Source: Flavobacterium panici (GTDB lineage: Bacteria > Bacteroidota > Bacteroidia > Flavobacteriales > Flavobacteriaceae). Taken from it: a stretch of DNA of 64,000 bases. The notes under the pieces were generated by a model. The model saw nothing but the letters and a program-made list of their open reading frames with translations. It was not told where the DNA came from and did not search any database. The stretch is taken from assembly GCF_903819335.1 (NCBI RefSeq), contig NZ_CAIJDE010000034.1:434001-498000 (forward strand), written 5' to 3'. Shown piece after piece: positions 1 to 8,042 of this stretch (position 1 is the first letter of the stretch; every line of letters starts with the position of its first letter). The position numbers and the translations under genes were made by a program.

Positions 1-37
1 GTTATTTTGTGCTGAATTTTAAAACCAAAAGCGCAGC

Positions 38-1141
38 ATGATTTTTGGTTTATTCGAAATATTGACCATATATATAATAAGTATCGGCTCGCTTATTCAG
101 GGATTTTTCAAAGTAAAAAACTATCAAAATAAAGGTTTAAAACCAAAGACGAGTTTTACAATTATAGTTCCGTTTCGAAACGAAGCCGAAAATCTTCCCA
201 ACCTTTTAAATAGTTTTTCAAACTTAAATTATCCCACAGATTTATTTGAAGTAATTTTAGTTGATGATAGCTCTAAAGAGAAATTCCAAATTTTAAATTC
301 CAAATTCCAAATTTCGATATTTGATAATATTAGGAATTCAAATTCTCCTAAAAAAGATGCCATTACAACTGCAATGCGACATGTAAAAACCAATTGGGTA
401 ATAACGACAGATGCTGATTGTATTGTTCCTAAAAATTGGCTTTTGACTTTTGATAATTATATTCAGGAAAATAAAGTTTCGATGCTTGCCGGTGCGGTTT
501 CCTATGAATGTGAGAATTCATTTCTGCATCATTTTCAACAATTAGATTTAACCAGTTTACAAGGCGCAACAATTGGCAGTTTTGGTTTGGGAAAAGGTTT
601 TATGTGCAACGGAGCAAATTTTGCCTACACAAAATCATTGTTTGAAAGCTTAAATGGTTTTGATGGAAATGATAAATTTGCCAGCGGAGATGATGTTTTT
701 TTGCTACAAAAAGCAATCGAAAAATTCCCAAATGAAGTTCATTATTTAAAAGCCCAAGAAGCAATTGTAATTACAAAACCAACAGAAAACTGGAAATCTT
801 TATTTTACCAAAGAGTTCGCTGGGCAGCAAAAACAAGTTCCTATAAAAGTGCGTTTGGAAAGTTTTTAGGAATAATTGTTTTCTTTGGAAACCTAAGTTT
901 TGTGATCGCGTTTTTCTTATTTCTTTTAAGAATTTGGCATTATCCATTCTTCGTTTTATTTGCTTTTTTAAAGTTCACAACCGACTTTATTCTGCTCTAT
1001 AAAACCAATCAGTTTTTGACCAAAACCAGAATTAAAAGCCTTTTATTAAGTAGTTTATTGTATCCTTTTTTCAGCTCAACAGTAGCTTTGTATAGTTTAT
1101 TTGGTTCGTACGAATGGAAAGACCGACGCTTTGTAAAATAG
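38..1141 (+). CDS. Family 2 glycosyltransferase, membrane anchored
   Basis: This 367-residue protein is a GT-A fold family 2 glycosyltransferase that would transfer a sugar from a nucleotide donor at the cytoplasmic face of the inner membrane. An N-terminal hydrophobic segment (about residues 3-23) leads into the catalytic domain. The motifs visible are VPFRNE (near 45), VDDSS (near 75), the metal-binding TTDADC (near 123), GDDVFLL (near 218) and QRVRW (near 259), which is the QxxRW motif of processive-type enzymes. Two or three membrane segments follow at the C terminus (about 280-360). The acceptor cannot be told from sequence. Residues about 82-92 are encoded by a copy of an intergenic repeat (bases 281-314). 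Family membership is firm; the substrate is unknown. Confidence 0.88.
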   Translation: MIFGLFEILTIYIISIGSLIQGFFKVKNYQNKGLKPKTSFTIIVPFRNEAENLPNLLNSFSNLNYPTDLFEVILVDDSSKEKFQILNSKFQISIFDNIRNSNSPKKDAITTAMRHVKTNWVITTDADCIVPKNWLLTFDNYIQENKVSMLAGAVSYECENSFLHHFQQLDLTSLQGATIGSFGLGKGFMCNGANFAYTKSLFESLNGFDGNDKFASGDDVFLLQKAIEKFPNEVHYLKAQEAIVITKPTENWKSLFYQRVRWAAKTSSYKSAFGKFLGIIVFFGNLSFVIAFFLFLLRIWHYPFFVLFAFLKFTTDFILLYKTNQFLTKTRIKSLLLSSLLYPFFSSTVALYSLFGSYEWKDRRFVK

Positions 1142-1148
1142 GTTAAAA

Positions 1149-1222
1149 ACCATATAAGTTATATAAGAGATTTAAGTAAAACTTCACATCAAGTTTAAAT
1201 GACCTTAAATCACTTATATGGT
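1149..1222. repeat. Short inverted repeat shared with 9246-9264
   Basis: The 10-base arms accatataag (1149-1158) and cttatatggt (1213-1222) face each other across 54 bases in the gap between two convergent genes. The left arm extends to a 19-base word at 1149-1167 whose exact reverse complement is found at 9246-9264, in front of tspO. It may act as a weak bidirectional terminator or be a miniature dispersed element; the sequence does not decide. Confidence 0.45.
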
Positions 1223-1231
1223 GAAAAAAAA

Positions 1232-1711
1232 CTATTCTTTAGCTTTAATAATTACAGGAAGAGTAAACTGTGTTTTTACAGGAAGACCACGTTTGATAGC
1301 CGGGTTTACTTTAGGGAAATCAACTAAACGCGCATGAAGAATACTGTCAATTCTAATAGTGTCATAAGCAACAGAATCTTTTCGGAATTCAGGTTCGAAT
1401 TTCATTTTTGAATTAGGAAAAACAGTCACTTTTACTTGTATAGTATCAAGATCAGGATATAAAATAGATAAACTGTCAACGTTTAGTTTTTCCTGAATAA
1501 GCTGAGACATTACATCAAAAAAGCACTTTTGACGCAGTTTTTTATCATTAATTGTCTCGCATTCAGCAACAGTTGGATATTCATCAACCTCTTTCCAGTT
1601 TATAGATCTTAATTCCTTTTGAAGTAATTCTTTTTCAGAAGGAACCTTCTTCTCAAAATATTGACAAGAATTAAAAAATAGTAAAAAAATAAAAAATGAA
1701 AACTGCTTCAA
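1232..1711 (-). CDS. Putative lipoprotein of unknown function
   Basis: This 159-residue protein has a short hydrophobic N terminus ending in NSC at residues 14-16, a lipobox-like site, so it is probably a membrane-anchored lipoprotein. The body is charged and has no motif I can name with confidence. The last 30 residues (a FPKVNPAIKRG stretch followed by LPVIIKAKE) loosely resemble the C-terminal domain of TonB-like proteins, but that is only a resemblance. The reading frame opens with TTG, and no in-frame ATG lies near, so translation probably starts at TTG. It lies 48 bases downstream of another small secreted protein on the same strand, so the two may be co-transcribed. Confidence 0.6.
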   Translation of the reverse strand: MKQFSFFIFLLFFNSCQYFEKKVPSEKELLQKELRSINWKEVDEYPTVAECETINDKKLRQKCFFDVMSQLIQEKLNVDSLSILYPDLDTIQVKVTVFPNSKMKFEPEFRKDSVAYDTIRIDSILHARLVDFPKVNPAIKRGLPVKTQFTLPVIIKAKE

Positions 1712-1759
1712 GGCTTTGATGTTGAATTGGATAAATTAAACTGAAGTATAAAAATACAA

Positions 1760-2140
1760 TTATTTTTTTTGAGATTCTTTGTATTCTAAATAATCTTCAT
1801 ACCTTTCTGAAAGCCAATGTTCTTTGTTTTGTGCAGCAACTTCCTTTTGATCGGGATATAATTTTGCAAGGCGGTCAGAAAAGGTCGCAATTTGAACCGT
1901 ATAATTGTAAAATTCGGTTTTTGTTAAAAGAACATCGGGATCATTTTTGCGAGTAAAAAATTCAAAGAAAAGAGTATCAAATTCTTTCATGGAAAAGTTT
2001 AATATCTTCTTCTTGTTGCTTTTATAAATACTGTCCTGTAGTAATTGATCGTCGATGGAAAGTTTTTTAGTTTGCGCGCATGTAGTATTGATTGAAAAAA
2101 TCAATGACAACAAAAGGATGAATTGCAAATAAGGGCGCAT
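1760..2140 (-). CDS. Small secreted protein of unknown function
   Basis: I place the start at the ATG at 2140 because it gives a clean signal peptide (MRPYLQFILLLSL to about residue 22, cleaved after TTCA), leaving a mature protein of about 100 residues. The longer frame upstream, to 2170, adds ten residues with no signal character. The mature part is acidic and probably alpha-helical, with a repeated YxxY pattern near the C terminus (RYEDYLEYKE). I do not recognise the family. It is divergent from the DUF456 gene, with 44 bases between the starts, so the promoters of both genes must lie in that short gap or overlap the coding sequence. Confidence 0.6.
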   Translation of the reverse strand: MRPYLQFILLLSLIFSINTTCAQTKKLSIDDQLLQDSIYKSNKKKILNFSMKEFDTLFFEFFTRKNDPDVLLTKTEFYNYTVQIATFSDRLAKLYPDQKEVAAQNKEHWLSERYEDYLEYKESQKK

Positions 2141-2184
2141 TTTAATTTTTATAAGAGTTTGTAAGGGCAAAATTACAAAAATAT

Positions 2185-2685
2185 ATGGATTTACTATTGT
2201 TTACATTAGGTTTTATATGCATGGTTGTGGGTATTTTAGGTAGTTTTTTACCTGTTTTGCCTGGTCTTACAAGCTGCTGGGTTGGATTATTGCTGTTGTA
2301 TTTAACAAAAGCAGTCGAAAATAATTACTGGCTTTTAGGAATCACACTTGTACTTACTATAATTATTACAGTTTTAGATTATATAATTCCGGCAAAAGAA
2401 ACCAAAAAGTTTGGCGGAAGTTCTTACGGCGTGTGGGGAACAAACATTGGATTAATTGTTGGAATCCTGGCTCCAATACCTTTTGGAGTTATAATTGGGC
2501 CATTTGTTGGAGCATTAGTTGGCGAATTAATTTACGACTCAACAAATCATAAACGAGCCTTTAAGGCTGCAACAGGATCACTTTTAGGTTTCCTTGCATC
2601 AAGTTTTATAAATTTCTTATTCAGCATCATATATTTCGGAATTTTTCTACATACCACATGGGAATATCGAAACATATTGTTTTAA
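2185..2685 (+). CDS. DUF456 family membrane protein
   Basis: This 166-residue integral membrane protein matches the DUF456 family. It has a Gly-rich first helix pair with the VLPGLT motif near residue 26 and several hydrophobic segments (about 3-42, 50-68, 88-115 and 125-160). The paired glycine-rich helices in the second half (GLIVGILAPIPFG and GPFVGALVGE) resemble the small-residue zippers of this family. The length is normal for the family. The function is not known. The start ATG fits the first membrane segment. Confidence 0.8.
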   Translation: MDLLLFTLGFICMVVGILGSFLPVLPGLTSCWVGLLLLYLTKAVENNYWLLGITLVLTIIITVLDYIIPAKETKKFGGSSYGVWGTNIGLIVGILAPIPFGVIIGPFVGALVGELIYDSTNHKRAFKAATGSLLGFLASSFINFLFSIIYFGIFLHTTWEYRNILF

Positions 2686-2901
2686 TTATGTAACATATAA
2701 TTAGCTTTTTTCTTATTTTTCGTTTTTTTTAAGAAAAATTGGAATTTTTTTAAGAAGATATTTCAGTTTGTTTTGATTACGAAAGGGTTATATTTACTGG
2801 TATACAGCGTTTTTTCTGTTAAAGGCATAACAATCTAACGTGTAAATTCTTCACTTATTTTTTGGATATGTTAAAATATTTTATATTTTTATCCTGATAA
2901 A

Positions 2902-2924
2902 CGATAAAAAGCCCCACTTTATCG
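2902..2924. promoter_or_regulatory. Inverted repeat upstream of the DUF937 gene
   Basis: The arms cgataaa (2902-2908) and tttatcg (2918-2924) are perfect 7-base inverted repeats separated by nine bases, 38 bases before the DUF937 start codon. The position suggests an operator or a leader hairpin. There is no T-run after it, so it is not a classic terminator. The rest of 2686-2962 is AT-rich with no gene that I can see. Confidence 0.3.
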
Positions 2925-2962
2925 ATTATTTTGAATGAGTATAAATTATTATCTAATAAGTT

Positions 2963-3571
2963 ATGAGTATGACCCCAAACCTACAAATTGAGCTTAGACG
3001 TTTTATTTCTTCTAACGTTGTTTCAAAACTAAATAAATTTTATTTTGAAAATGATGCACTCCTGATAAAGGGAATTGATGTTTCGATTGGTACAGTTTTA
3101 ATGGGTCTCTACAATAAGGCTGAAGAATCAGGATTTTATAAAGAAGTTGTCTCACTAATTGAAGATAATTCCGGATTTTACCAGGAAGTCGATTTTACCT
3201 CAGGAAGAATTTTATCAGTTGACGACTGTTATCGTTTAGAAGGAAATTCACTGCTAAAAGAAATCTTCGCCAATAAAAAAGGCAGAATTTCTGAAATGAT
3301 TTCAAACGAAGTCGGCATCAAAAGCGAAACGGCCCGCGAAATACTTAACTTCTCTGCACTACTAGTAGTCTCTTATCTTAAAAATAATATCCAATTACTA
3401 GACAGTTTAAAATTACTGTTAGAAGAACAAAAAAGAGACATTTTAAACAGCATTCAGCCAGGAATCAAAATCATCTTAGGATTTTCATGTTACGAATCTG
3501 TTGAAGACAAAAATCAAAACATCGGAAGATCAATCTTTACACTTTTCGGACATAACTTTTTTAGTTTCTGA
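2963..3571 (+). CDS. DUF937 domain protein
   Basis: This 202-residue soluble protein looks like a member of the DUF937 family, with a repeated small-helix arrangement in which residues 20-75 and 90-150 look like two related halves. It has no signal peptide and no membrane segment apart from a mildly hydrophobic C terminus. The function is unknown. An alternative start is the ATG two codons inside (MTPNLQ). It stands alone, with its own 277-base upstream region. Confidence 0.65.
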   Translation: MSMTPNLQIELRRFISSNVVSKLNKFYFENDALLIKGIDVSIGTVLMGLYNKAEESGFYKEVVSLIEDNSGFYQEVDFTSGRILSVDDCYRLEGNSLLKEIFANKKGRISEMISNEVGIKSETAREILNFSALLVVSYLKNNIQLLDSLKLLLEEQKRDILNSIQPGIKIILGFSCYESVEDKNQNIGRSIFTLFGHNFFSF

Positions 3572-3645
3572 ATAAAAAAAATCCCATTTTACAAAGTAAA
3601 ACAGGATTCAAATGTATTTGATGTTTAATTTGAAAGTTTAGTTTC

Positions 3646-4554
3646 TTACGAATTTTTCAAATTAATAACTTCTTGATCTGTCAAAAAGCGCCAGTTTCCT
3701 CTAGGAAGATTCTTCTTAGTTAAGCCAGCAAAAGCAACGCGGTCAATACGCAAAACATCATAATCAAAGTGTTCGAAAATAGCACGAACCACTTTTACAT
3801 TAGATGATTTTAGTTTAAGGCCAACTTCACTTTTTGCTTCTTTTTCAATATAGCTGACTTCTTCAACAAACACACGATGTCCGTCAAGAACTAAGCCTTT
3901 ACTGATTTTTTCTAAATCCTCAAATTTTAAGTTCTTATCTAAAGAAACCTGATAAATTTTAGACGATTTCTGATTTGGTAACGTAAACTTACGAATCATA
4001 TCAGTATCGTTAGTAAACAATAACAAACCAGTTGTATTCTTGTCCATTCTTCCTACTGCAGCAATTTTTGCATTGGTAGAACCACGTACAAGTTCCAGAA
4101 CGTTACGGTATTCCTGACCTTCATCAAGAGCAGTTGTAAAGTTTTTAGGCTTGTTTAGTAAGATATATTCTTTCTTTTCAGGAGTTAAAACAACGCCGTC
4201 AAAATTTACAACATCATTTAATTTTACTAAATAACCCATTTCAGTAACTGGAACGCCATTTACTTTCACGTTTCCAGACTGAATATATATATCAGCATCA
4301 CGACGAGAACAAACCCCAGAATTTGAGATATACTTATTCAAACGAATTTCGTCAGAAGCCTTTTGTCTCTTTGCCGGCTGATTTTGTTTTCTAATTTTTT
4401 CAGCTGCTGCTTCCTGCGCTGCCTTAACTTCAGGTTTCACTTTTTTAGGCCCTTGCGCACGCTTAGCCATAGGAGGTTTTGGCTTGCTTGAGTTTGATCT
4501 TGAGCTATTTGGTCTCGATCCGCCTCTTTTATTATTGCCTTCCTTATTGTTCAT
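3646..4554 (-). CDS. Pseudouridine synthase, RsuA/RluB/RluF family
   Basis: The enzyme would isomerise a specific uridine in ribosomal RNA to pseudouridine. Residues 1-65 are a basic, Ser/Asn/Lys/Ala-rich low-complexity tail, common in the Bacteroidota members. Residues about 68-125 form an S4 RNA-binding domain (IRLNKYISNSGVCSRRDAD). The catalytic domain follows, with AVGRMDKNTTGLLLFTND around 166-183, in which the aspartate of GRMD is the expected nucleophile. The target could be 23S (RluB/RluF type) or 16S rRNA (RsuA type), and I cannot separate these by eye. A TATCTTTG element lies 18 bases upstream of the start codon. Confidence 0.88.
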   Translation of the reverse strand: MNNKEGNNKRGGSRPNSSRSNSSKPKPPMAKRAQGPKKVKPEVKAAQEAAAEKIRKQNQPAKRQKASDEIRLNKYISNSGVCSRRDADIYIQSGNVKVNGVPVTEMGYLVKLNDVVNFDGVVLTPEKKEYILLNKPKNFTTALDEGQEYRNVLELVRGSTNAKIAAVGRMDKNTTGLLLFTNDTDMIRKFTLPNQKSSKIYQVSLDKNLKFEDLEKISKGLVLDGHRVFVEEVSYIEKEAKSEVGLKLKSSNVKVVRAIFEHFDYDVLRIDRVAFAGLTKKNLPRGNWRFLTDQEVINLKNS

Positions 4555-4571
4555 AAATTCTGTAATTTGTG

Positions 4572-4579
4572 CAAAGATA
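4572..4579 (-). promoter_or_regulatory. Putative -7 promoter element of the pseudouridine synthase gene
   Basis: On the minus strand this reads TATCTTTG, which fits the Bacteroidota -7 consensus TAnnTTTG. No good TTG was found at the expected -33 distance. The transcription start would fall close to the start codon at 4554. Confidence 0.45.
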
Positions 4580-4678
4580 GTTTTTTCCTGCTAATAAATC
4601 TTAAGTTCAATGTTCTTAGATTGATAGCATTCAATTTTAAGATGATTTGAAGCATCACAATTGGCTTTTTTTAGACAT

Positions 4679-4755
4679 TAGTTCCCGCTTTCCGTTTCAA
4701 TCTTTTATGGCGAACCCCGCCATAAAAGGATTTCCACTTCAATCGGGGCTAGAAT
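4679..4755. repeat. REP-like palindromic intergenic element
   Basis: The core is a perfect hairpin with arms cttttatggcg (4702-4712) and cgccataaaag (4718-4728) around a five-base loop. The flanks are imperfectly symmetrical: agttcccgctttcc to the left and cttcaatcggggctag to the right. This is markedly more GC-rich than its surroundings and has the look of a dispersed flavobacterial intergenic palindrome. I infer that similar copies exist elsewhere in the genome; none other lies in this window. Confidence 0.6.
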
Positions 4756-4873
4756 TCAAACAATAGGCTTCTTTTAAACATTTGGTTATTGCGCAAAGCA
4801 ACACAAAGAAAAATCGGCAAGAAATAAAATAACCAGCGAAAACCCTTTCAACCCGTAAAATCAGCGGGCCAAT

Positions 4874-5830
4874 CTAAAATGTAGAAATCAATTGACGTCC
4901 GTGCCACAAAACGCTCGGATTAATCAAAACAATGCAGAAAACTCCCGAAACAATCAAAAATTTCAATACGTTATGCAGTAATAAAAATTGCTCTTTAGAA
5001 TTCGATCTCCATAAATAAAGCAGAAAAAAAAGTAAAACTAGAAAGCATACATAAAAGTAAATATCCATATAACCAACATCATAAATATTCACCAAGATAT
5101 AAACCGGAATTACCGTTAAAAATGTCAAAACCGTAATAATTTGTTTTGAAACCTTTTCGTTATACGTAATTGGAATAGTGTGATAATCATTGGCCAAATC
5201 CCCTTTCAAGTTCTCTAAATCCTTTATCATTTCCCGAATCAAAAGCAATAAAAACAAAAACATGGCGTGTGCCGAAATTACTGCAAAATGACTTCTGTGA
5301 TTCTCAATTTCTTCAAAAGAAATAGAATTATAGAAATACAATAAAATCGCAAAAAATGGAATTACAGCCATAAATGCAGCAGTCAAATTCCCAACTATTG
5401 GATATTTCTTTATTTTATGAGAGTAAAACCAAATCAGGAAAATATAAGCCGAAAAGAATAAAAAAGCGCGCCAGGAAACAATTGAAGCCATTAAAACCGC
5501 CAGAAAATTCAGGCTGAAATAAACCGTCAGTTTTGTTTTCTGACTTACTAATCGATCCAGCATAGATTTGTTAGGTCGATTGATTAAATCTTTTTGACTG
5601 TCGTAAAAATTATTGATAATATAACCCGAAGCAATCGTAACTGCCGAAGCAAATACAATTAAAAATAAATAAAAGTCCAGCAAGATGTCCAGCGCTCTTT
5701 TTTCTGGAGCCAGAATAAAAATTGCTGATAAATATTGTGCTAAAACAATAATAGGAATGTTGTAGCCGCGTACCACAGAAAACAAACTAACAATTTTCAT
5801 TACTAAAAGTTTGTGCTGTCTGCTTAACAT
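4874..5830 (-). CDS. UbiA family prenyltransferase
   Basis: This 318-residue integral membrane protein belongs to the UbiA superfamily, which transfers a polyprenyl group from its diphosphate to an acceptor. The first metal-binding motif is visible as NNFYDSQKDLINRP near residue 68 (NxxxD form). The second acidic region is near REMIKDLENLKGD (about 200-212). About eight hydrophobic segments are present. The acceptor is not clear: the sequence is like geranylgeranylglycerol-phosphate transferase-type or quinone-type enzymes of Bacteroidota. Mevalonate genes on the same strand 0.7 kb upstream fit an isoprenoid role. An alternative start is ATG at 5800 (MKIVSLF). Confidence 0.82.
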   Translation of the reverse strand: MLSRQHKLLVMKIVSLFSVVRGYNIPIIVLAQYLSAIFILAPEKRALDILLDFYLFLIVFASAVTIASGYIINNFYDSQKDLINRPNKSMLDRLVSQKTKLTVYFSLNFLAVLMASIVSWRAFLFFSAYIFLIWFYSHKIKKYPIVGNLTAAFMAVIPFFAILLYFYNSISFEEIENHRSHFAVISAHAMFLFLLLLIREMIKDLENLKGDLANDYHTIPITYNEKVSKQIITVLTFLTVIPVYILVNIYDVGYMDIYFYVCFLVLLFFLLYLWRSNSKEQFLLLHNVLKFLIVSGVFCIVLINPSVLWHGRQLISTF

Positions 5831-5891
5831 AAATTATTGTGGTGTTGGATTAGATTAAGGGAAGTTAAAGGATATTTTTGAAACCTGAAAT

Positions 5892-6482
5892 TTAGAGTTT
5901 GTTTTTTAACAATTCTTTAGAGCCAAAACCTAGTTTTCGAATGCAGGCCAAGGCTTCTTTTTGTGTCATATCAATTTCTTTAATGTCTTTTTTTTCTACA
6001 AAACAAACAGAACCGCTCCACGGATTTGGTGCATCCGGAATAAAAACAGTAAAGTTGTTTTCATTTATTTGTTCTATCAAAAAGGCAAATTGCCAGCCGG
6101 CATCTGTAGGAACTAAAACAACTTTTAAATCCTGTTTCGATTCAAGTCCCATAATATTTTCATTCATGCTTTTCATAAATGAATATCCGGGAACAAAACT
6201 TAAAACGCCATTTTCTAATTTATGAATCAGCTTTTTGGCACCGGCAGTTCTGGCCAGTAAACCCGCTGAAAAACAAATAAGAATTAAGATTATGGTTCCA
6301 ACAAGTTCCTGAAGTGCAATTCCTAAAACGTGTACTCTTGGCAGAAAATTTACAAGCGGAAGTGTGACTTTTTGAATGATGCCATATCCTTTTTCAAGAA
6401 TAATGAGCAGTACAACTAAAGGTGCTAAAAACAGAATTCCTCCTAAAAAAGTTGCTTTAATTATTTTTAAAATGCTTTTCAT
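5892..6482 (-). CDS. DUF502 family membrane protein
   Basis: This 196-residue protein matches DUF502. Two membrane segments lie at about residues 10-30 and 55-76, then a soluble C-terminal part with the conserved pattern VPGYSFMKSMNENIMG, FLIEQ and FIPDAPNPWSGSVCFV. The Pro-Asn-Pro-x-Ser-Gly stretch is the hallmark of the family. The length is normal and the function unknown. It sits between the prenyltransferase and mevalonate kinase on the same strand, with about 60-base gaps, so it may be in the same transcript. Confidence 0.82.
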   Translation of the reverse strand: MKSILKIIKATFLGGILFLAPLVVLLIILEKGYGIIQKVTLPLVNFLPRVHVLGIALQELVGTIILILICFSAGLLARTAGAKKLIHKLENGVLSFVPGYSFMKSMNENIMGLESKQDLKVVLVPTDAGWQFAFLIEQINENNFTVFIPDAPNPWSGSVCFVEKKDIKEIDMTQKEALACIRKLGFGSKELLKNKL

Positions 6483-6546
6483 AATAAATAACTTTTTAGG
6501 ATGAATACTTATGAAAATCGACTCAAATAATTTCGGCTTTTAAGAG

Positions 6547-7485
6547 TTAAAACTGATAAACTACTTCTAGCTTATAATCTTTTAATGAGGCTTTTGCGCG
6601 TTCAAGATCTTCAGTGAAGCCAAGAATATAGCCGCCGCCTCCAGAACCGCAAAGTTTTAGGTAATAATCGTTTGTATCAATTCCATTCTGCCAAATTCCG
6701 TGAAATTGTTCCGGAATCATTGGTTTGAAATTGTTTAAAACAACTTTTGAAAGCTTCTTAGTGTTGGTAAACAAAGACTTCATGTCGCCATGTAAAAAGT
6801 TTTCTACACAAGCGTCAGTGTATTTTACGAACTGGTTTTTAAGCATAGCACGGAAACCTTTATCTTTTAGGTTTTCCATAAAAATATTAACCATTGGAGC
6901 TGTTTCTCCAACAATTCCAGAGTCTAATAAAAATACAGCACCTTTTCCGTCAAAACTTTGAGTCGGAATTCCGGTTGCTTCGATATTATCTTTAGAATTA
7001 ATTAAAATCGGGATACTCAAATAGCTGTTTAACGGATCTAAACCTGAACTTTTTCCGTGGAAAAAGCTCTCCATTTGAGAAAATATATTTTTTAACTGTA
7101 ATAGTTTTTCGCGAGTTAAATTCTCTAAAACTGTGATTTTGTTTGTAGCATATTTATCATAAATCGCCGCTACAAGCGCACCGCTGCTTCCAACGCCGTA
7201 TCCTTGCGGAATACTTGAATCGAAATACATTCCGGTTTCGACATCATTTTTAAGAGTCGCTAAATCGAAAGTAACCAATTCTGGCTGTTGTGTTTGCAAA
7301 ACTTCAAGATAAGCTGCAAAACTTTGTAAACTTTTATTTGATGCAATTGCTTCTGCTGAAGGTTCTTCAGACTTCTTCAACGCACCGTTGTAAAAATTAT
7401 AAGGAATAGAAAGTCCTTTAGAGTCGCGGATGATTCCGTATTCTCCAAAGAGTAATATTTTTGAGTAAAATAATGGTCCTTTCAT
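6547..7485 (-). CDS. mvk: Mevalonate kinase (GHMP kinase family)
   Basis: The protein would phosphorylate mevalonate to mevalonate 5-phosphate with ATP in the cytoplasm. It is a 312-residue GHMP kinase. An N-terminal substrate loop reads KILLFGEYGI (about residues 9-18). The ATP-binding motif is PQGYGVGSSGALVAA (about 93-107). The third GHMP motif near the C terminus is KLCGSGGGGYILGF (about 277-290). Assignment as mevalonate kinase rests on the family pattern and on the decarboxylase gene two genes upstream on the same strand. It starts three bases after the stop of the toxin gene, so the toxin pair and this kinase are probably on one transcript. Confidence 0.82.
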   Translation of the reverse strand: MKGPLFYSKILLFGEYGIIRDSKGLSIPYNFYNGALKKSEEPSAEAIASNKSLQSFAAYLEVLQTQQPELVTFDLATLKNDVETGMYFDSSIPQGYGVGSSGALVAAIYDKYATNKITVLENLTREKLLQLKNIFSQMESFFHGKSSGLDPLNSYLSIPILINSKDNIEATGIPTQSFDGKGAVFLLDSGIVGETAPMVNIFMENLKDKGFRAMLKNQFVKYTDACVENFLHGDMKSLFTNTKKLSKVVLNNFKPMIPEQFHGIWQNGIDTNDYYLKLCGSGGGGYILGFTEDLERAKASLKDYKLEVVYQF

Positions 7486-7488
7486 GAT

Positions 7489-7794
7489 TTATTTTATGTC
7501 TTTTTTTATTTTATTTGGGTCTTGTCTGGTGTCGAAAAATGTAATTATTTCAACTCTTTTCGTATTGAATTTATAATAGATCGTTGTTTGTTTTGATAAA
7601 ATACATTTACGATATTTGTTATTTAATTCCGATTTAGGAAAAATCTCAGGTTCTATTTGTATTAGATAAATTACCTTGTCCAGATTTGATATAAATTTAT
7701 CCTTTACTTTTTTTGACCATTTAATTTCTAGGTACTCAAATAATTCAAATAAACTTTTTTCAGCATTTTTTGAAAAGATTATCGTTCTTTTCAT
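7489..7794 (-). CDS. ParE/RelE-like toxin of a type II toxin-antitoxin pair
   Basis: This 101-residue basic protein has the ParE/RelE toxin pattern: an N-terminal strand (RTIIFSKNAEKSLFEL), a long helix pair to about residue 45, then YRKCILSKQTTIYYKF and IITFFDTRQDPNKI, the usual C-terminal strands and the DxRQxP ending of this family. ParE members poison gyrase and RelE members cut mRNA on the ribosome; which applies is not clear. Its start codon overlaps the stop of the small gene upstream by one base (TAATG), as in many antitoxin-toxin pairs. It lies inside the mevalonate cluster. Confidence 0.78.
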   Translation of the reverse strand: MKRTIIFSKNAEKSLFELFEYLEIKWSKKVKDKFISNLDKVIYLIQIEPEIFPKSELNNKYRKCILSKQTTIYYKFNTKRVEIITFFDTRQDPNKIKKDIK

Positions 7795-8012
7795 TAACGA
7801 AATTTTTTCATCATTTCTTCATATTCAACAAATTCACCACGTTCAATCTGTCTTTCCCCTTCTTTAATTTCTTCTTTTTGTTCATCAGTTAAATCATCCC
7901 ACCAATCTTTTTTCTTTTTGGTTAACAATTTTTTGACCGCCAAAATGATTGAAAGGTCATTTGTACCTTCCAGAATATTTATCACTTCACGTTTTTCTAA
8001 TTGAATGCCCAT
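7794..8012 (-). CDS. Probable antitoxin partner of the ParE/RelE-like toxin
   Basis: This 72-residue protein is highly charged. It has a short N-terminal strand-helix region (MGIQLEKREVINILEG) and a long acidic helical tail rich in Glu and Lys (about residues 38-72, containing WWDDLTDEQKEEI). That is the layout of small antitoxins that wrap around ParE/RelE toxins. It precedes the toxin with a one-base overlap, and it begins 30 bases after the stop of the decarboxylase gene. I infer the antitoxin role from size, charge and context; no DNA-binding motif is obvious. Confidence 0.68.
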   Translation of the reverse strand: MGIQLEKREVINILEGTNDLSIILAVKKLLTKKKKDWWDDLTDEQKEEIKEGERQIERGEFVEYEEMMKKFR

Positions 8013-8042
8013 AACCTAAAATTTAACTAAAGATACGCAAAA

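Larger units (their letters stand above)
4555..4873. other. Gene-free stretch holding one palindromic element
   Basis: This 319-base gap separates two genes on the minus strand. It holds the pseudouridine synthase promoter element at its left end and the palindromic repeat at 4679-4755 in the middle. No open frame of useful length and no RNA gene was seen in the rest. Confidence 0.6.

Noticed and set aside
1..37. Possible end of an upstream gene (frame 2 reads LFCAEF and stop)
   Set aside because: Seven codons are too few to support a gene.
3580..3630. Possible terminator after the DUF937 gene (aatcccattttac / gtaaaacaggatt)
   Set aside because: The arms have two mismatches at the base and no T-run follows on the plus strand, so I do not call it.
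5899..6225. A 108-residue plus-strand reading frame
   Set aside because: It is a shadow of the DUF502 gene; the minus-strand protein has a clear family pattern and the plus frame has none.
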